NCBI RefSeq assembly: GCF_905163445.1
Contig: NC_053187.1
Coordinates: 6,262,001-6,326,000 of the forward strand
DNA length: 64,000 nt
Direction: 5' to 3'
Origin: Pararge aegeria
Taxonomy: Eukaryota; Arthropoda; Insecta; Lepidoptera; Nymphalidae
Shown here: piece by piece, positions 1-12,289 of the stretch
How the letters are laid out: every line of letters starts with the position of its first letter
How positions within the stretch are numbered: the first letter of the stretch is position 1
Translations under genes and position numbers: made by a program
The notes under the pieces: model-generated
What the model was told of the DNA's origin: nothing
Databases searched by the model: none
What the model saw: the letters and a program-made list of their open reading frames with translations, nothing else

Positions 1-355
1 ATGACGTAAACAACTTCTTTTTGTACAGTTTGATCGTAAATAAAATACAATACTTCGGTATTTACATAGATAAATACGTTTTTCTTCGGACATTAAATCA
101 TAATGAGTTATGTGGCAACCTAATCTATGGTATCTCAGAAATTACCCAAGAAAAATAGTTTATTGCCAAATAATCAATCTATAGCAATGAATTATCTATG
201 GTATATAATATAACTCATCAACTTATTTAAAATCGCAAACCGGAAAATATAAGAGATAAAAAATGTTTTATTTGAAACAAGCTCTTCATTTATCGTACTT
301 AGTTCTCTTTTAACTAAAGTTCATTGGAACACTGTAAAAAATAATATAGCATCTC
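1..355. other. AT-rich intergenic DNA, nothing recognised
   Basis: No open frame of note, no tRNA-like boxes and no repeat family that I recognise. It ends where a minus-strand SINE begins. Confidence 0.4.
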
Positions 356-598
356 CTATCCGAAAGGGTTTACTACCACGCTGGCCAAGGGCGGATTGGT
401 GGATTTCACACGACTTCAAAAACTTTATGGAGAACTCTCACGCATGCAGATATTTTTCCTTCACCGTTAAATCAAACGATGTTTTAATTACTTTAAACGC
501 ACTCAACTTAAAAAAGTTAGAGGTACGTGCCAAGATTTGAACTAGGCCCCTCGAGCGTGAAGCCGAAGTCCTAACCACTGGGCTACCATCGCACCGAT
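356..598 (-). mobile_element. tRNA-derived SINE, family 2, minus strand
   Basis: Read on the minus strand, this begins with a tRNA-like head (box A region around CGATGGTAGCCCAGTGGTTA, then a box B-like TTCAAATC stretch). It continues into the family body with the marker CATGCGTGAGAGTTCTCC and ends in the TTGGCCAGCGTGGTAG block. The same body recurs at 5868-6146, 15594-15881, 25269-25450 and 62270-62392, which establishes it as a dispersed family. RNA polymerase III boxes identify it as a SINE rather than a tRNA gene, because the cloverleaf is degenerate and followed by an unrelated body. Confidence 0.65.
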
Positions 599-739
599 TA
601 AGCATTAGAGCCAAATTCAAACAGCTTCGATATCCTGCACAATTAAATTTAAAATAAAAATATAATTAACAAATACCCCTTATTTCATTATTGTCATTTA
701 CCATTATCATTTGGAATTTTGAATATAATAAATATATAA

Positions 740-1000
740 TAATAAATAAATATACTACGACAATACACACATCGCCACCTAGCCCCAAAGTAAGCGTAGC
801 TTGTGTTATGGGTACTAAGATGACTGATGAATATTTTTATGAATTATATATACATAAATACTTAGAAAATACATATAAACACCCAGACACTGAAAAACAC
901 TTAATGCTCATCACACAAACATTTTCCAGTTGCGGGAATCGAACCCACGGCCTTGGACTCAGAAAGCAGGGTCGCTGCCCACTGCGCCAGTCGGCCGTCA
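740..1000 (-). mobile_element. tRNA-derived SINE, family 1 (Metulj-like), near full length
   Basis: Minus-strand copy. The head lies at the right end (TTGACGGCCGACTGGCGCAG, box A), box B is GGTTCGATTCCCGCAACTGG, and the body contains GTGTCTGGGTGTTTATATG and AGCTACGCTTACTTTGGGGC. It ends in TATATTTATTTATT at the left. The 113-codon open frame that crosses it on the plus strand is an artefact of the repeat. Confidence 0.75.
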
Positions 1001-1139
1001 ATGGATCCACAACGCTGCTTGCAATTTCCTAACTCCAAGATTCAACTGAAAATGTATTGATAGAAAAACTCCGTACCATATAGAGGCCAGAAATAAGAAT
1101 CCTACACAGGACCATGTTTTTTGTAGACGAACACTCTAA

Positions 1140-1262
1140 CCACTAACTCTTCTCGGTGGAATCTGCCTTCCAAACCGGTGGTAGAGTCACTACAAATAGA
1201 CTGACTTGACGTTTCAATAGTGCTTATAAACTGAGCCTTACTTGAAAAAAATGAATATTGAA
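1140..1262 (-). repeat. Dispersed repeat 'B', minus strand
   Basis: Contains the family signature AACCGGTGGTAGAGTCACTA and GACTTGACGTTTCAATAGTG. The same motif set recurs at 26056, 29640, 37195, 38265-38680, 41775 and 53605. It is probably the 3' part of a LINE or a non-autonomous derivative, but no coding part is visible, so the class is left open. Confidence 0.6.
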
Positions 1263-1696
1263 TAATTTTTATGAACCATCTAGGAAGTTGTCAAGCTTAC
1301 GTCAAAGTAAATAAAAACAATTAGAGCTATATTAGCTATATTAGTATGAGAGCCTCCCTCAAATATAAATAAGATTCAAACTACAATCAAAATCAAATAA
1401 GTGTTCTTACCAACGAACTCTACATTTTGGTTTCGTTAGTTCTTAGCTTCATATATTAACAGGAATGTACACAAATTGATCAATCACAGTAGTAACTAAT
1501 ATTTTATACTTTTAACAATATGTTCTAATGGACAATGACAAATGCATCCTTTTGTTGCCAATATTGAGATGTCATTGTGACGTGGTCGCCATAAGTTGCG
1601 GATTTCCAGGACACATCTTAGTTTTGGCAAAGGCGACTCAAGGTAAACAATGACAAATAAAATACACGTGGACCAATTCTCAGGCTAAAATCCCTT

Positions 1697-2134
1697 TCCC
1701 TACTAATATTATAAATGTCAATGTAAGTTTGTTTGTTACGCTTTCACGCAAAAACTACTAAACCGATCCTCATGAAACTTTGTACACATATTCTTGAAAG
1801 TGTTACAAGTAATATAAAATACTTTTTATCCCGAGATTAAGCTCGGTTTCTTTGGATGAGGGGATGAAAGTGCTTGATGATTTTACACCATAACTCCGAC
1901 AAATTATAACCGATTTAAATAGTTATTTTTATACTATAGAAGTTATAATATGAGTTTAATTTTGCCCAAACTGTGGTTGGATATAGAGGACAGAACTCCT
2001 CAACAGACAGCAGCAAACCCTTCATTTAAGGCTTAGCGATACTGAATACTTTTAATTATTTAAGCATTAAACTAAATTTAATGCCACATCAAAAACAAAA
2101 TCAAACGTAGACGAAGTCGCGGGCAACAGCTAGT
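1697..2134 (+). mobile_element. Non-autonomous Helitron-like element
   Basis: Starts TCCCTACTAATATTATAAAT and ends GCGGGCAACAGCTAGT, that is 5'-TC and 3'-CTRRT as expected for Helitrons, with no target-site duplication or terminal inverted repeat. The interior includes GTTTGTTTGTTACGCTTTCA and ATCCCGAGATTAAGC. No Rep/helicase coding is present. A related copy lies inverted at 60614-60890, sharing the GCTTAGCGATAC block. Assignment to Helitrons rests on the end motifs and on memory of this common lepidopteran sequence. Confidence 0.55.
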
Positions 2135-5119
2135 AGATAATAAAGCATTAACTTTGTAGAGGGAAAAAAAGCTTTACTGACATTAAATTTTTTTACTGAC
2201 ATTAATACTAGTGATACAAATACATGCTACTACTACTAATTCGAATTTTAAGTCCTGATTTTTAAAATAAGAATATGGTACCCCCATTGTAAAGCGACAA
2301 TCGTCTAAATTCACGAAAATATCCCAAAATTATGTCTGGGAGAAATATTTTGACAGCATAATGAATAGGCAGGTAAGGCCGTGACAAGCTAATGGTGGTT
2401 TAATAGTTATCTATAAGGTATCGTGACTGGATTGGCATTTTTTAAATACGTTAAATTTTTTAGAGTGCAGTCCAATAATTTGACTTTCACTTTGATGGGC
2501 AAAAATAGATTAAGAACACCAAATAACACTTTCGCTACCAAAAATTATTAATCAAGTAAACAGTTAGTGGTAGTTACTTGAGTTTTTTTGTGACAGTCCA
2601 TCAACCTTAGGAGTAGGAGGTGAAATTACACCGGTAACCTAGAGGGTCAGACCTGAATACAACCATTCTCGGTGGCAGAAATAAGCAAGGCATAAACTTC
2701 AGCTGCACTACCGATTAGGTACCTACCATCGGTAATCCTGGAAACCTTTTAGGTAGGTAGGTCATTAAACTTATTGATTTCGGTCACATTCGTTCGATCT
2801 TATGACACAAACAGAATTTAAAGTTATGATAACACTTGATTTCCTAACTCGGAAAGTTTTGAAATCCTAATGTTATCGTTTCATAATATATTTGTACTTG
2901 TACTTATTAAACACAACTGTCGTTCACGACTTCATCTGCCTACAATTTACGATGAGTAAAAGAGACTCCACAATCTCATCCACTACGATTCTTTGTTTAA
3001 AAAAAATCTAGTCAATAGATTTTAGAAAAAAAAAACTATTGACTGCGTTGAGTAAGCCTTAACTTTCCTTCGTGTATAAAATCTTCAGTTCCGTTAAGTA
3101 ATATCAGCGTGAAATAGTTTTAAAAATAAACAAAACTTCACAATCTTTATCGTTTATAATATTAGTGAGATAGTGTTCAAGAAGCTATAGTCGTATGGCC
3201 AGTCAAAGAGAATACAAACCCAACGAAGAGACGTTTATTGTAAGTTAATTGTTTGCTAGCAACCAAATATTTTAAAAATAAAAATGAAGTCCCAATGATT
3301 GCCATTTGATTTATACACACGAATCACTGTACGCCCATTTATTATAACTATTATCTAGTTTTTCCATTAATTGCGCAACAAATGCGGTGACATAGCATTG
3401 TATAGGATTTATTGGCTCCTATTGTTGGCTACAGGAATACCTCTGACCAATGAATATGGTAGAAGGAACTTTGAAGTGTATCTTCTGTATCCATATCTAT
3501 TAATGGTTTAGATGCAAAAGTTATAGCGTAAAAGGAGGACATACTTCGCAGTCCCAGATGCCTAATCCTATGTAATATAGTATATGTGTGTCTTAGCTAC
3601 TATTTATAGCTTACATAAACGTTGTCAGGGTTTCGAAAAAAATAGGATACAGTATAGGGAAACTCGGGTAAAATTTAAAATAATGGCTTTTAGAAAATTA
3701 CAAACCAAGAAGCTGTTTACCACATAAATAGGCATTTGTAATTCTCTGAATGAAAAATCTTAGATTTAAGTCTGTAATGCCTCTTTCCTATGAAATATTC
3801 CGGAGGCCCGTATAGACTGAAAATGATGATCATTAAATTGAGATTTTTTTGTGGTGGTTATGTACTTATTGTTTGAACTGTAGAAGTTCAACGTAATATT
3901 GTCACCTCCCCGAGTCGAGAAGAATCCTGACTAAAAATGCGTTATACAGAAAACGAAAAAGAAGTTTGACCACAAACTTGTACATACTTACTTATAGCTC
4001 CTGTTTACACACTTATCAGACCTTATATTACACATTCGCTTTATTCTTTCCCAGGTGTTGCCTGCGATAGAATCCGTTGCTATTTTTTTTTCTATGGCTG
4101 TCTCCAGGATGCCAAGTATTTTTATATAAAACTTCACCTATGTTTTGGTCGACTGCTTAACTTAAGCAGTCGTAACAAATGCTATTTTTTAAATCCCTGG
4201 GATAATATATTTTAACAGCAGCTTTTCCGGATAAATGTATTTATCAAATTTAATCAAGATCGGTTCAACGGTAGAGCAGAACATATTCAACAAACAAACA
4301 AGCAGTCACTCAGCTGATTGCTCAGACCTTCGACCGCATTTATTTTTTTGCGCAAGCCCGTTTCCTTTCTACCATTTATCTTTAGTCTGTGGTTGAAAGT
4401 AGCAACACAGCGTGCAGTGATGGCGGTATTTATTTATTTTGTTATGGAGATTATTTATTTTACTGTCCTAAGAATACATTGTTGACCGCTCTTTGTGAGC
4501 TTAGTGGCTTTCAAAAGCTTTCATTGCTACTTGTCTATACAAACAAATACGATGTGAATTGAGCTACCTATCGTCATCTTTGTCTCCCATACAAATAAAT
4601 AATATGGAAGTGATTATCTGTGATTTAGAAAGAACGGCTTCGAAATTTGAAATGGCTTTAATTTAATAATTTTAATCTACTCAACCTATTTATTAAAACA
4701 TTACTAGTAGATCTCAAGACATGAATTAGCTACATGTCGTTGTCAATATCTGTTATAGAAATATATATCCTGAAGGTGCTTGCTCCCTGTAATTTAGAAA
4801 TTACGACTTCGAAATTTTAACGACATATTGACATTATCATAACACATGCACACATAATCTGCAAAACATCTAAATTTTGCGGACTTGACAGGAATTTCAT
4901 ATAAGATGTTGCAAAAATCTACTTTTGAGTGTGTAAAGGCTGATCTGATTGAGTCAAAACTTACAGATGATAGATATATAGATATGTTTTATCCATCGGT
5001 GATCGGAAAACAGATATACTTCCAACAAAGACAAGGGCAACAGGTAGTCCGTAATAAAATCAAAGATATTTATCATGCTTATTTCAGCCGTCTTAAGTAT
5101 TGCCGGTGAAATTATAGGC
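2135..5119. other. Gene-free stretch, mostly unique AT-rich DNA
   Basis: No coding exon could be supported on either strand. The part from about 4040 to 4310 (TTTAATCAAGATCGGTTCAA, then ACAAACAAACAAGCAG) reads like the decayed 3' end of a repeat. A 23-bp palindrome lies at 4150-4172. The 74-codon frame at 4885-5109 has no recognisable similarity. Confidence 0.35.
4150..4172. repeat. 23-bp perfect palindrome (11-bp arms, 1-nt centre)
   Basis: CGACTGCTTAA, one C, then TTAAGCAGTCG. The arms match without error. No function can be assigned. Confidence 0.85.
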
Positions 5120-5260
5120 ACGTGAGGCTTAACATCCCACCAATCCGCACTTGGCCAGCGTGGTCGACTACGGCCTTAACCCCTTGGCATTGTGGGAGGA
5201 GACGCGTGCCCTGTAGTGGGCCGGTAATGGGTTGATATTGTGATGATGATGATGACGAGG
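5120..5260 (+). mobile_element. SINE family 2, 3' part
   Basis: Contains CACCAATCCGCACTTGGCCA, GCGTGGTCGACTACGGCC and the terminal GGTAATGGGTTGATATTGTG followed by (ATG)n. The tRNA-like head is missing. Confidence 0.65.
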
Positions 5261-5867
5261 CTTAACATCTATGCCTCAGATTTATAGACACAGGGCGCAC
5301 TTTGCAGGACATGTTCCTTGCATGGCCTTCGGGCTGCGGAATGCTACTCTGTTTATGGAAGATGGTTTTCAACTTACCATCAGTTAGGCCTTGATTCGTC
5401 AATTATTTCTATATAAAAAATAAAACATTACAATTCAAAACTAAGCAAAGTTTATGCAACTTAATAATAGTAAAAAGCGGTGAAGCCAAAGTAAATAAGC
5501 AACTTTAAATTCCATTAAAATAGTTGCATTGTCTATGTGCACCCACAAATGCACGATTCAAACTTCGCCTATGCATATTTACGTAAATATTTCAACTTGA
5601 CTGGCTTCACAACAGAATGTAATTTGCGATGTTAGAAAAAAAAAACAACAAATGCCTTTCATCTGGCGCTTAGTTTGATGCCTTTGTCTACAACAGACGC
5701 ACAAAGACGTGCCCCGTTTGCCACAGATTATAACAAAGAAAGGAAAGGCTACTAGATTTTTTTTCTATTGTTTGTCCAAGACTTACAATAGAATATTTAA
5801 TCCGAGGGCGCTGGGCGAAGCACAAAAGATATATGGTATTAAACATACCTACATACATAACATACAA

Positions 5868-6146
5868 GTGCTGATAGCCTAGTGGTTTGGGTCAGCCTCT
5901 CTTTCTGGAGGAACCGCGTTTGATCCCGGGCACTACTAAACTACACTAATTTATTATCACGTGCTTAGCGGTGGAGGAAAACATCGTGAGGAATCCTGCT
6001 TATCTAAGAGTAATCCATAATGATTTCAAAGGCGTGTTAAGTCTACCAATCCGCAGGTGGCCAGTACGGTGGACTACGGCCTAAACCCTTCTCATCCTAA
6101 GAGGAAACCTGTGCCCTTTAGTGGTTTGGTATTGACATAATATAAC
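5868..6146 (+). mobile_element. SINE family 2, near full length
   Basis: Best plus-strand copy of the family. Box A region GCTGATAGCCTAGTGGTT and box B-like GCGTTTGATCCCGGGC are about 30 bp apart. The body has ATCGTGAGGAATCCTGCTTA and the end has CCAATCCGCAGGTGGCCAGT then GGTATTGACATAATATAAC. Confidence 0.7.
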
Positions 6147-6639
6147 ATACCAACAATGTATGGAGGGTAGAGGTAAGGAGAGTCATCTGTGTATATGAAA
6201 AAGTGTCGTCAAAATGTATTAAATTAGGATGGCGCCACATTTGCATCAGGGTAACTCTTAAAAGAAGCGCCAAATATAAATATTGTTAGAGTAGGCTTGG
6301 AAATTAAAAAGGAAGTATGGAGATACAAGGAAGTAAGGTTATATTTACCACAATATTTTGTACAACGTAAGTTGTTGAAATTCACAATAATTAACTACTT
6401 TAGTCGATAATGACTTTAAATTTTTTAACTCGGCATACTTCAATTCATCTACGATTGCTACATTCATACCATACCCTGTGCATCCACCAGCGCCATTGTG
6501 GAGGATTTTTGAACTGTTATTTAGCGCAACAACTGGACACTTTTTCAACTTTTCTCCCATATAAGATGACTCTCCTTACCTCTACCCTCCATACAACATA
6601 TTATTTTATTACGAGTTGTTCGTCATGATCGTCGTCGCT

Positions 6640-6790
6640 TCATTAGTGAAGTCTACCAATCCGCAGTTGGCCAGCGTGACCAGCGTGGCCAGCTATCCCT
6701 AATCGTTTTGTACGCGACATCGTACAGGAACACTTGATCGCATGGCGACACATCTTTGCCGGTAGAAACCAGTAACGGCCGAAGACTTAT
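6640..6790. mobile_element. Fused SINE fragments (family 2 end, then family 3 body)
   Basis: 6642-6697 holds GAAGTCTACCAATCCGCAGT, a family-2 3' piece on the plus strand. 6698-6790 holds CGACATCGTACAGGAACACT and CATGGCGACACATCTTTGCC, a family-3 piece in minus orientation. They abut, suggesting successive insertions or a rearrangement. Confidence 0.5.
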
Positions 6791-6881
6791 TAAAAGTTTT
6801 AAATAAATCTGTGGTACCCGATCGCGTTGTCTGCACTAGGCGTCACAGAGGCAGAGTGGTGAGTTTACGTCTATGAGTAAT

Positions 6882-7106
6882 GACGGCCGAGTGGCCCAGT
6901 GGGCAGCGACCCTGCTTTCTAAGTCCAAGGCCGTGGGTTAGATTCCCACAACTGGAAAATGTCTGTGTGATGTTTATCTGTATAATATAATATTTATGTA
7001 TATTATTCATACAAATATTCATCAGTCATCTTAGTACACATAACACAAGCTACGCTTACTTTGGGTCTAGATGACAATGTCTGCAGTATCGTAGTATATT
7101 TATTTT
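6882..7106 (+). mobile_element. SINE family 1, full length
   Basis: Starts GACGGCCGAGTGGCCCAGTG (box A). Box B is present but altered, GGTTAGATTCCC, where other copies have GGTTCGATTCCC. It ends CGTAGTATATTTATTT. The C-to-A change in box B may impair polymerase III transcription of this copy. Confidence 0.75.
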
Positions 7107-7439
7107 AAAGAGTTCGCAGTTATTAAACTGAATATAATATTGTAACTTTTACGTAACTTTATGTTGATGGATTCTTAAGCGCGGGTGAAACCTTAGGAAC
7201 CTAACCTAAGTAAAAATTATTATTTACTTACTTTGTCACTGATTTATTACAAAATTTCCAAAATTAAGTTTTTCCTCCACGTTACGGTCGTAAAATTTAA
7301 GGCCGTAAGCCATTACAAAATTAAAAAAAAAAAAGTTTTCCACCACTAGGTATATAAGGCCGTAGTACCTATACCTATAACATAAAGCGCAAAATATAAA
7401 ATTGCGCAAGCTAATATGCATTTTCTACCCAAACAAACA

Positions 7440-8100
7440 ATAGCGGAGCCAATAAATCAATAAGGATTCGAAACAGTGCATCCCAAATATGACGGACAGA
7501 GCCACACAGTGTGCAACATCCCCATCGCACGCTCTATTAGCGATTGGCATTCGCCACGGCCGCGTTGTTACCAAACACGGCACCCGAAAACAGACATATT
7601 TATTGCAATACGAGATAATTTAACGATGTGAACGCAATCCCGCCGCGATAATTCGGTCAAAGTTTAATTCGTTGACAAAGATTACGCGACTTTCTAATCG
7701 CCCGGGCGTGAGTTTGAGTGCGTAATTTCAATTTTATGTTCGGCTAAATTGTGGGAGGAACGCGAGTCGCTCGTGCTCAGCGCGATTATTTCGCAGTAAA
7801 CTTAATGAAAAGTCGTAATTTTTTTATGTTAGCTAAACATCCCCGGTCGTACTTTAAGGGTATGTAGCGGTCTCCATATTACAGAACTAGATGGCGCTTC
7901 CAAAATCCTGCATCGCGCTAGCGAAGTGTTCACGAAGAATGTCTATATATACAACTTCAAAAAATGAATGTACGGACCTCGGTCCCCGAGCACGATCACG
8001 GAGGAAGATCTTCCTATTGTTACGGACGAGCGTAGTACCATAGCTCCCGTGCAGGTATATTTAGGTACCATTCTTTAGTTAATTTCAATTTTGACTTCGG
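7440..8100. promoter_or_regulatory. CpG-retaining unique block, candidate conserved non-coding element
   Basis: The block contrasts with its AT-rich surroundings. It holds many CpG dinucleotides (for example CACGGCCGCGTTGTTACC, CCCGCCGCGATAATTCGG, CTAATCGCCCGGGCGTGAG), none of the repeat signatures seen elsewhere, and no long open frame. Several homeodomain-type cores occur (TTTATTGC, GATAATTT, GCGATTAT). Such blocks in Lepidoptera are often conserved enhancers. This is inference from composition only. Confidence 0.3.
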
Positions 8101-8565
8101 TGTTTTACTATCACTAGCTTAATCATAATGATCGGTAAAGCCTTCAACCGGCATAAAGCCGCGCGGAAGGAGCTAAACCTAGATTGGTCTGAATCTGTCT
8201 CTATATCTAGGACGATGCCACTGCCCAGCTAATAGGTATACCACAATTAAATCATCTAACTCACATCCTGGGGTAGCTGGAAGAGATCTCTTATAGAGAT
8301 AAGCTTTCCATTGTACACTTCATGTATGTTATGTTCACAATCACAATTTATGGTACATAAATAATAAATAAACAAAACTAATAGGTATATATTAGCTCGG
8401 TCGTTATGTTAAAAGTTTAAGGTCACATGATCAGTAAGTCAAAAAAAATTATGATTTAAAAACATAGAAGAACAACGCCCGGTATGGGGGTTAGGTAACT
8501 TATCTTCAATTTTAAATGTTTTTATTCCGTTTCAATTCCTTTCCATGTATAGAACACAACCCAAT

Positions 8566-8822
8566 CGCAAACCGCAATCTCACCGGGTGGTGAGTGATGA
8601 TGCAGACTTAGAAGGTTAACCTGTTAGGTAGTATGGCAGCTATATGTAACCTATATCCCTAGTTTCTACGTGACATCGTACCGGAACGCTCAATCGCTTA
8701 GCGGCACGTCTTTGGTAGGGTGGTAACTAGCCAAGACGAAACCACCAAACCAGACCAGAGAATGTTCAGAAGTTATAAATTCCCAAATTGGCCCTGCCGG
8801 GAATCGAACCCGGGTCCTCCAA
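8566..8822 (-). mobile_element. tRNA-derived SINE, family 3, near full length
   Basis: On the minus strand the head carries a perfect box B, GGGTTCGATTCCCGGC. The body contains TTAGTTACCACCCTACC-type and GAGCGTTCCGGTACGATGTC sequence, and the 3' end has CACCCGGTGAGATTGCGG. Other copies are at 11688, 14714, 19953, 24360, 25480 and 31570. Lepidoptera-wide SINE type, possibly Bm1-like; name uncertain. Confidence 0.65.
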
Positions 8823-11094
8823 CTTAAAACCACAGCGAACTCCGCTGCAAAATAAGAGAAATATGAAAAAACCACAACAACAACAATAAAAAGCCCTGAA
8901 AACAGATAGATTGAAGCGCAATGGATTTGACCCGATTGTATTAAATAGGTATGTAACACTTTTTTATCTTTGAAATGACTTATTATATTTTTTTGTCTTT
9001 GATACTTTTTCAGTTCATTACTTACCAAAGATTTTAAAAATATACTTTTAAGAAGTTTCGCTCATTATATATCTACTTGTTTTTTCTTATACATGCAATT
9101 AAATAATTAAACAAACAATTAAATTATAAGTTGGCTGAATTCATTTACTAAAGTCATTAATTTAGCTAACTTATAAGTTAAGTAAAGTCATGTTGAATTA
9201 TAACGAAGTAAACAAATCTGACTTCCCATATTAAACAAAAATATAACGCATATTTAAAAAGCGAGGGTCGATTAGTAACGGCTAATCACAGATTCGAGAC
9301 GGCTGCGTCACAGTTACGTAGATAAAAGCTAAATGCAACCACCCCAACACTATTCGATATTAGCTACAATCAATTAGATAACCGAATGGTTAATTTATTA
9401 GTGTACACCCTTAATTTTCTTTATAGATTAACGTCACGCTTACAAGTTGGTATTTTATCCAGAACAGTTTAACAAACGTTCTTTATTACTTAAGTATTCA
9501 TAAATGTTTTACATTACATTATACTTTTGATGCCAAATAGCAGCAGCTGGGAGGGTTTTCAAGGAACCTAGATTCAAACTATTACCTACTAAATCATTGT
9601 TCAGGAATGACAGTAAAGGGATGGGGATGTCTCTAACAAAGATTTCAAGTTTGAATCAAGCGAAAGCTTATAGAAAAGTCCTATTATTGTATAAAGAATT
9701 ATGTAAACGATAAAAAAACTTGGGTGTGAACTATTGCTTTAACCAGGTTGCCTCTTAAACATTATCAAACGACAATGTGAGATGGTGATAACAAAAAGGA
9801 CAGCCGGCGGAATTGTTGTGGGTCATGGGTATTTGTCTTTAACTTTGACTTTGGACTTCGACGTAGTGTTTTGTTACCCTTGTGGCGCAGTGAAGAGTTA
9901 AAACAAGTCACTTACGTTTCTAAGCACACACTTGACTATGGAAACTTAAATATGTATTATTTGAAATTACGTCCGTTGCTCTATATGGAATTTTTTGGTG
10001 GACTCCTAGTAGGTATTTATTTGCTTTGTATACCTTAACAGCTTTCTAAATAAAATTAATAGTTCCCAAAAAACACGTTTGGTATAAAAAATTAGACTAA
10101 TTCCTACCTGTTAGTTTATTTTATTTACCACAGAATTTAAAATTAACATCATTCCTGCCTTTTCGATTATAGATGAAAATCATATAAATTAACCAAAATC
10201 TTTTCGAATTGAAAATTGGAATAATTTTATCAAATAAGTGTATTGTCTTCGGTCCTCGATATATCTTCAAAGTTTGAACGAAATCAGACCGTTTGAAGGG
10301 GGTCAAAATTAAGTCCAAAGAAGTCTGCTACAGGAATACAAACAAACATATAGATCAAGCTAATATAAAGCGTGTAAAAAGAGCTATTTTACGCAAAAGT
10401 ATTTCTTCAATTTAAACTGGTATATCCTGGGATGAATGCGCTTAAACATACAAACATATACACCGTTAAACTTTTAATATACCTACCTCAAAGGTATGCA
10501 GGTTAGAATCCAAAGTGTGGCCTCCGCGTAAGTCGTCCGATTTTTACATGACACCTATAATACTTTATTCTATTCCGTTCTAATATTATTGAGTTGTAAC
10601 AGTTGCTAATTTTCATAAATATTCATTTGCTTATTTAAACTAGCTATAAAATTATGATTTAATTAATACCTTCTATTTAGTGCGTGTAAACATCAAAGAT
10701 ACAGCACTAATGTTAGTCCCGATCGATCGATATTAGTACCTGGCATTTAAGGACGGGATATGTTTGATAAAATTATTCATTGTAAAGTCAACATCTCCTG
10801 AGGATGATCCGGTTTCAGAGCGAAACGTGCGTAGAGGGTACTTTGCCGAAGATCTGTTGGGTGTGGAGTATGAGGATTGAAGAAATTATATATTACACCA
10901 GACAGATTCTCCTGCTTTTTCGAAGTATAGCAAATTAAGCTTAATTTCATGATAAAATTATTTAGGAGTTAAATATACCTAACTGTCATACCCCTAGAAC
11001 GTTAGCCCACCACCATCTTAGCATCATATTTTAACAACACTTAAGATTTCAGGCAACGGCTAACTTGTAGTGGAATGAAAAGAACTGTTTTTGG
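8823..11094. other. Gene-free stretch with one dispersed repeat
   Basis: No exon supported. The part at about 9650-9850 (AGCTTATAGAAAAGT-like, TGGGTGTGAACTATTG, TTTAACCAGGTTGC, GACAATGTGAGATGGTGATA) matches 41205-41410 closely, so both are copies of one dispersed repeat, probably a LINE 3' end. The remainder is AT-rich and unremarkable. Confidence 0.4.
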
Positions 11095-11196
11095 AAAAAA
11101 AAAATGGTTCCGAATTTCATCGTGATCGGTGGAGTGGTTGAGCCGATATCAGGTAACAAACAAAGAGACACTTTCACATTTATAATATTAGTATAT
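11095..11196 (-). mobile_element. Helitron-like 5'-end fragment, minus strand
   Basis: Reverse complement reads ACTAATATTATAAATGTGAA, then GTGTCTCTTTGTTTGTTACC, then CACTCCACCGATCACGATG, which is the head portion of the Helitron-like family. Confidence 0.45.
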
Positions 11197-11603
11197 ATTA
11201 ATCATAGATTACAGATCATCGCCACCGTTGAACTTATCTAAGATGGTAACCAAAGACATAGTTAAAAAATAAACTGAAACCGTATTAAGTGAACTAAATA
11301 GAAAAGATTGGTACAATCTCAAGAAAACTGTCTTAAGTGTGCGCATGCCTCCTCTCTTAAAATATTATTTATGTAGGATACCGCGGCTTGGCAAAGAAAC
11401 TTGAAATTTAATTAGATAGCGTGATCGAAGAGATGGGATGTATTCGGAAGTCGATCCTTATCTCGATCACCTCGCGAGCAAGGATGCTGTGATTTAGTAA
11501 CGAAATCGTTCCCAAAACCTTGTTACCTAATTAACTAGATAAACAACTCGTCGGCTTTTGTAAAGAGCGTGTACTTATGTGTGTGTGTAATACCTAAAAT
11601 AAA

Positions 11604-11660
11604 TCCCTACTTTTATTATAAATGCGAAAGTTTGTTTGCGTTGATGTTTGTCGGTTTTTT
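11604..11660 (+). mobile_element. Helitron-like 5'-end fragment
   Basis: TCCCTACTTTTATTATAAAT then GCGAAAGTTTGTTTGCG. Truncated shortly after by family-3 SINE sequence. Confidence 0.45.
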
Positions 11661-11687
11661 AAGTTACCTCTTGACTGCTGTCTAATT

Positions 11688-11905
11688 TGGTGGTAAGTTA
11701 TGACGCTGTCTAAGATTGTAGCGAGCTGACCTTTTAGGGGTAAGGCAGTGATATTAAACCTATACCCCTTATCGATTTCTATGCGGCATATAATTTGCCG
11801 CGTAGAAACGAACGCTTGATCGCTTAGCGGCACTTTTTTGTCGGTGGTAACTGAACGAGACCGAAGCGTCCCACAAATTACATATTGCTCTTTATGAGGA
11901 TCGAG
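11688..11905 (-). mobile_element. SINE family 3, diverged copy
   Basis: Contains GTAGCGAGCTGACCTTTTAG, CCCTTATCGATTTCTATGCG, ATCGCTTAGCGGCACTTTTT and a degenerated head ending near TTGAACCTCCCAGTTATAAG. The 79-codon minus-strand frame here is a by-product of the repeat. Confidence 0.6.
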
Positions 11906-12107
11906 TCTTGAACCTCCCAGTTATAAGACAGTACTTACAACTACGCACGGGAGGTCCAAAAAGCCAACATACATACTTACACCCTAAAAAGTTTACGTAT
12001 TTGGACAGTCTTATATCGTTGTAGACCAGTATACATTACTATAAGTATAATTTACTAGTAGATACTTCTTACTTCTTTTACTTAACTCCTTTCAGTATTT
12101 TATGTAT

Positions 12108-12210
12108 ATATATTCATCAGTCATCTTAGTAGGTACCCATAACAAAAGCTACGCTTACTATGGGACTGAATGGCGATGTGTGTATTGTCGTTATATATTT
12201 ATTAATTAAT
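12108..12210 (+). mobile_element. SINE family 1, 3' fragment
   Basis: ATATTCATCAGTCATCTTAG, AGCTACGCTTACTATGGGAC and GATGTGTGTATTGTCG followed by the TATTTATT tail. Head absent. Confidence 0.7.
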
Positions 12211-12289
12211 CAGCGGTTTACAACTATTAGGGCTAATTGAACTTTACAAACCGCTGCTCTAAACAGTAAAGTATTGATACAAATACAAA

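Noticed and set aside
691..1032. 113-codon plus-strand frame
   Set aside because: It runs through a minus-strand family-1 SINE; the same kind of frame appears over the SINE at 28336-28593.
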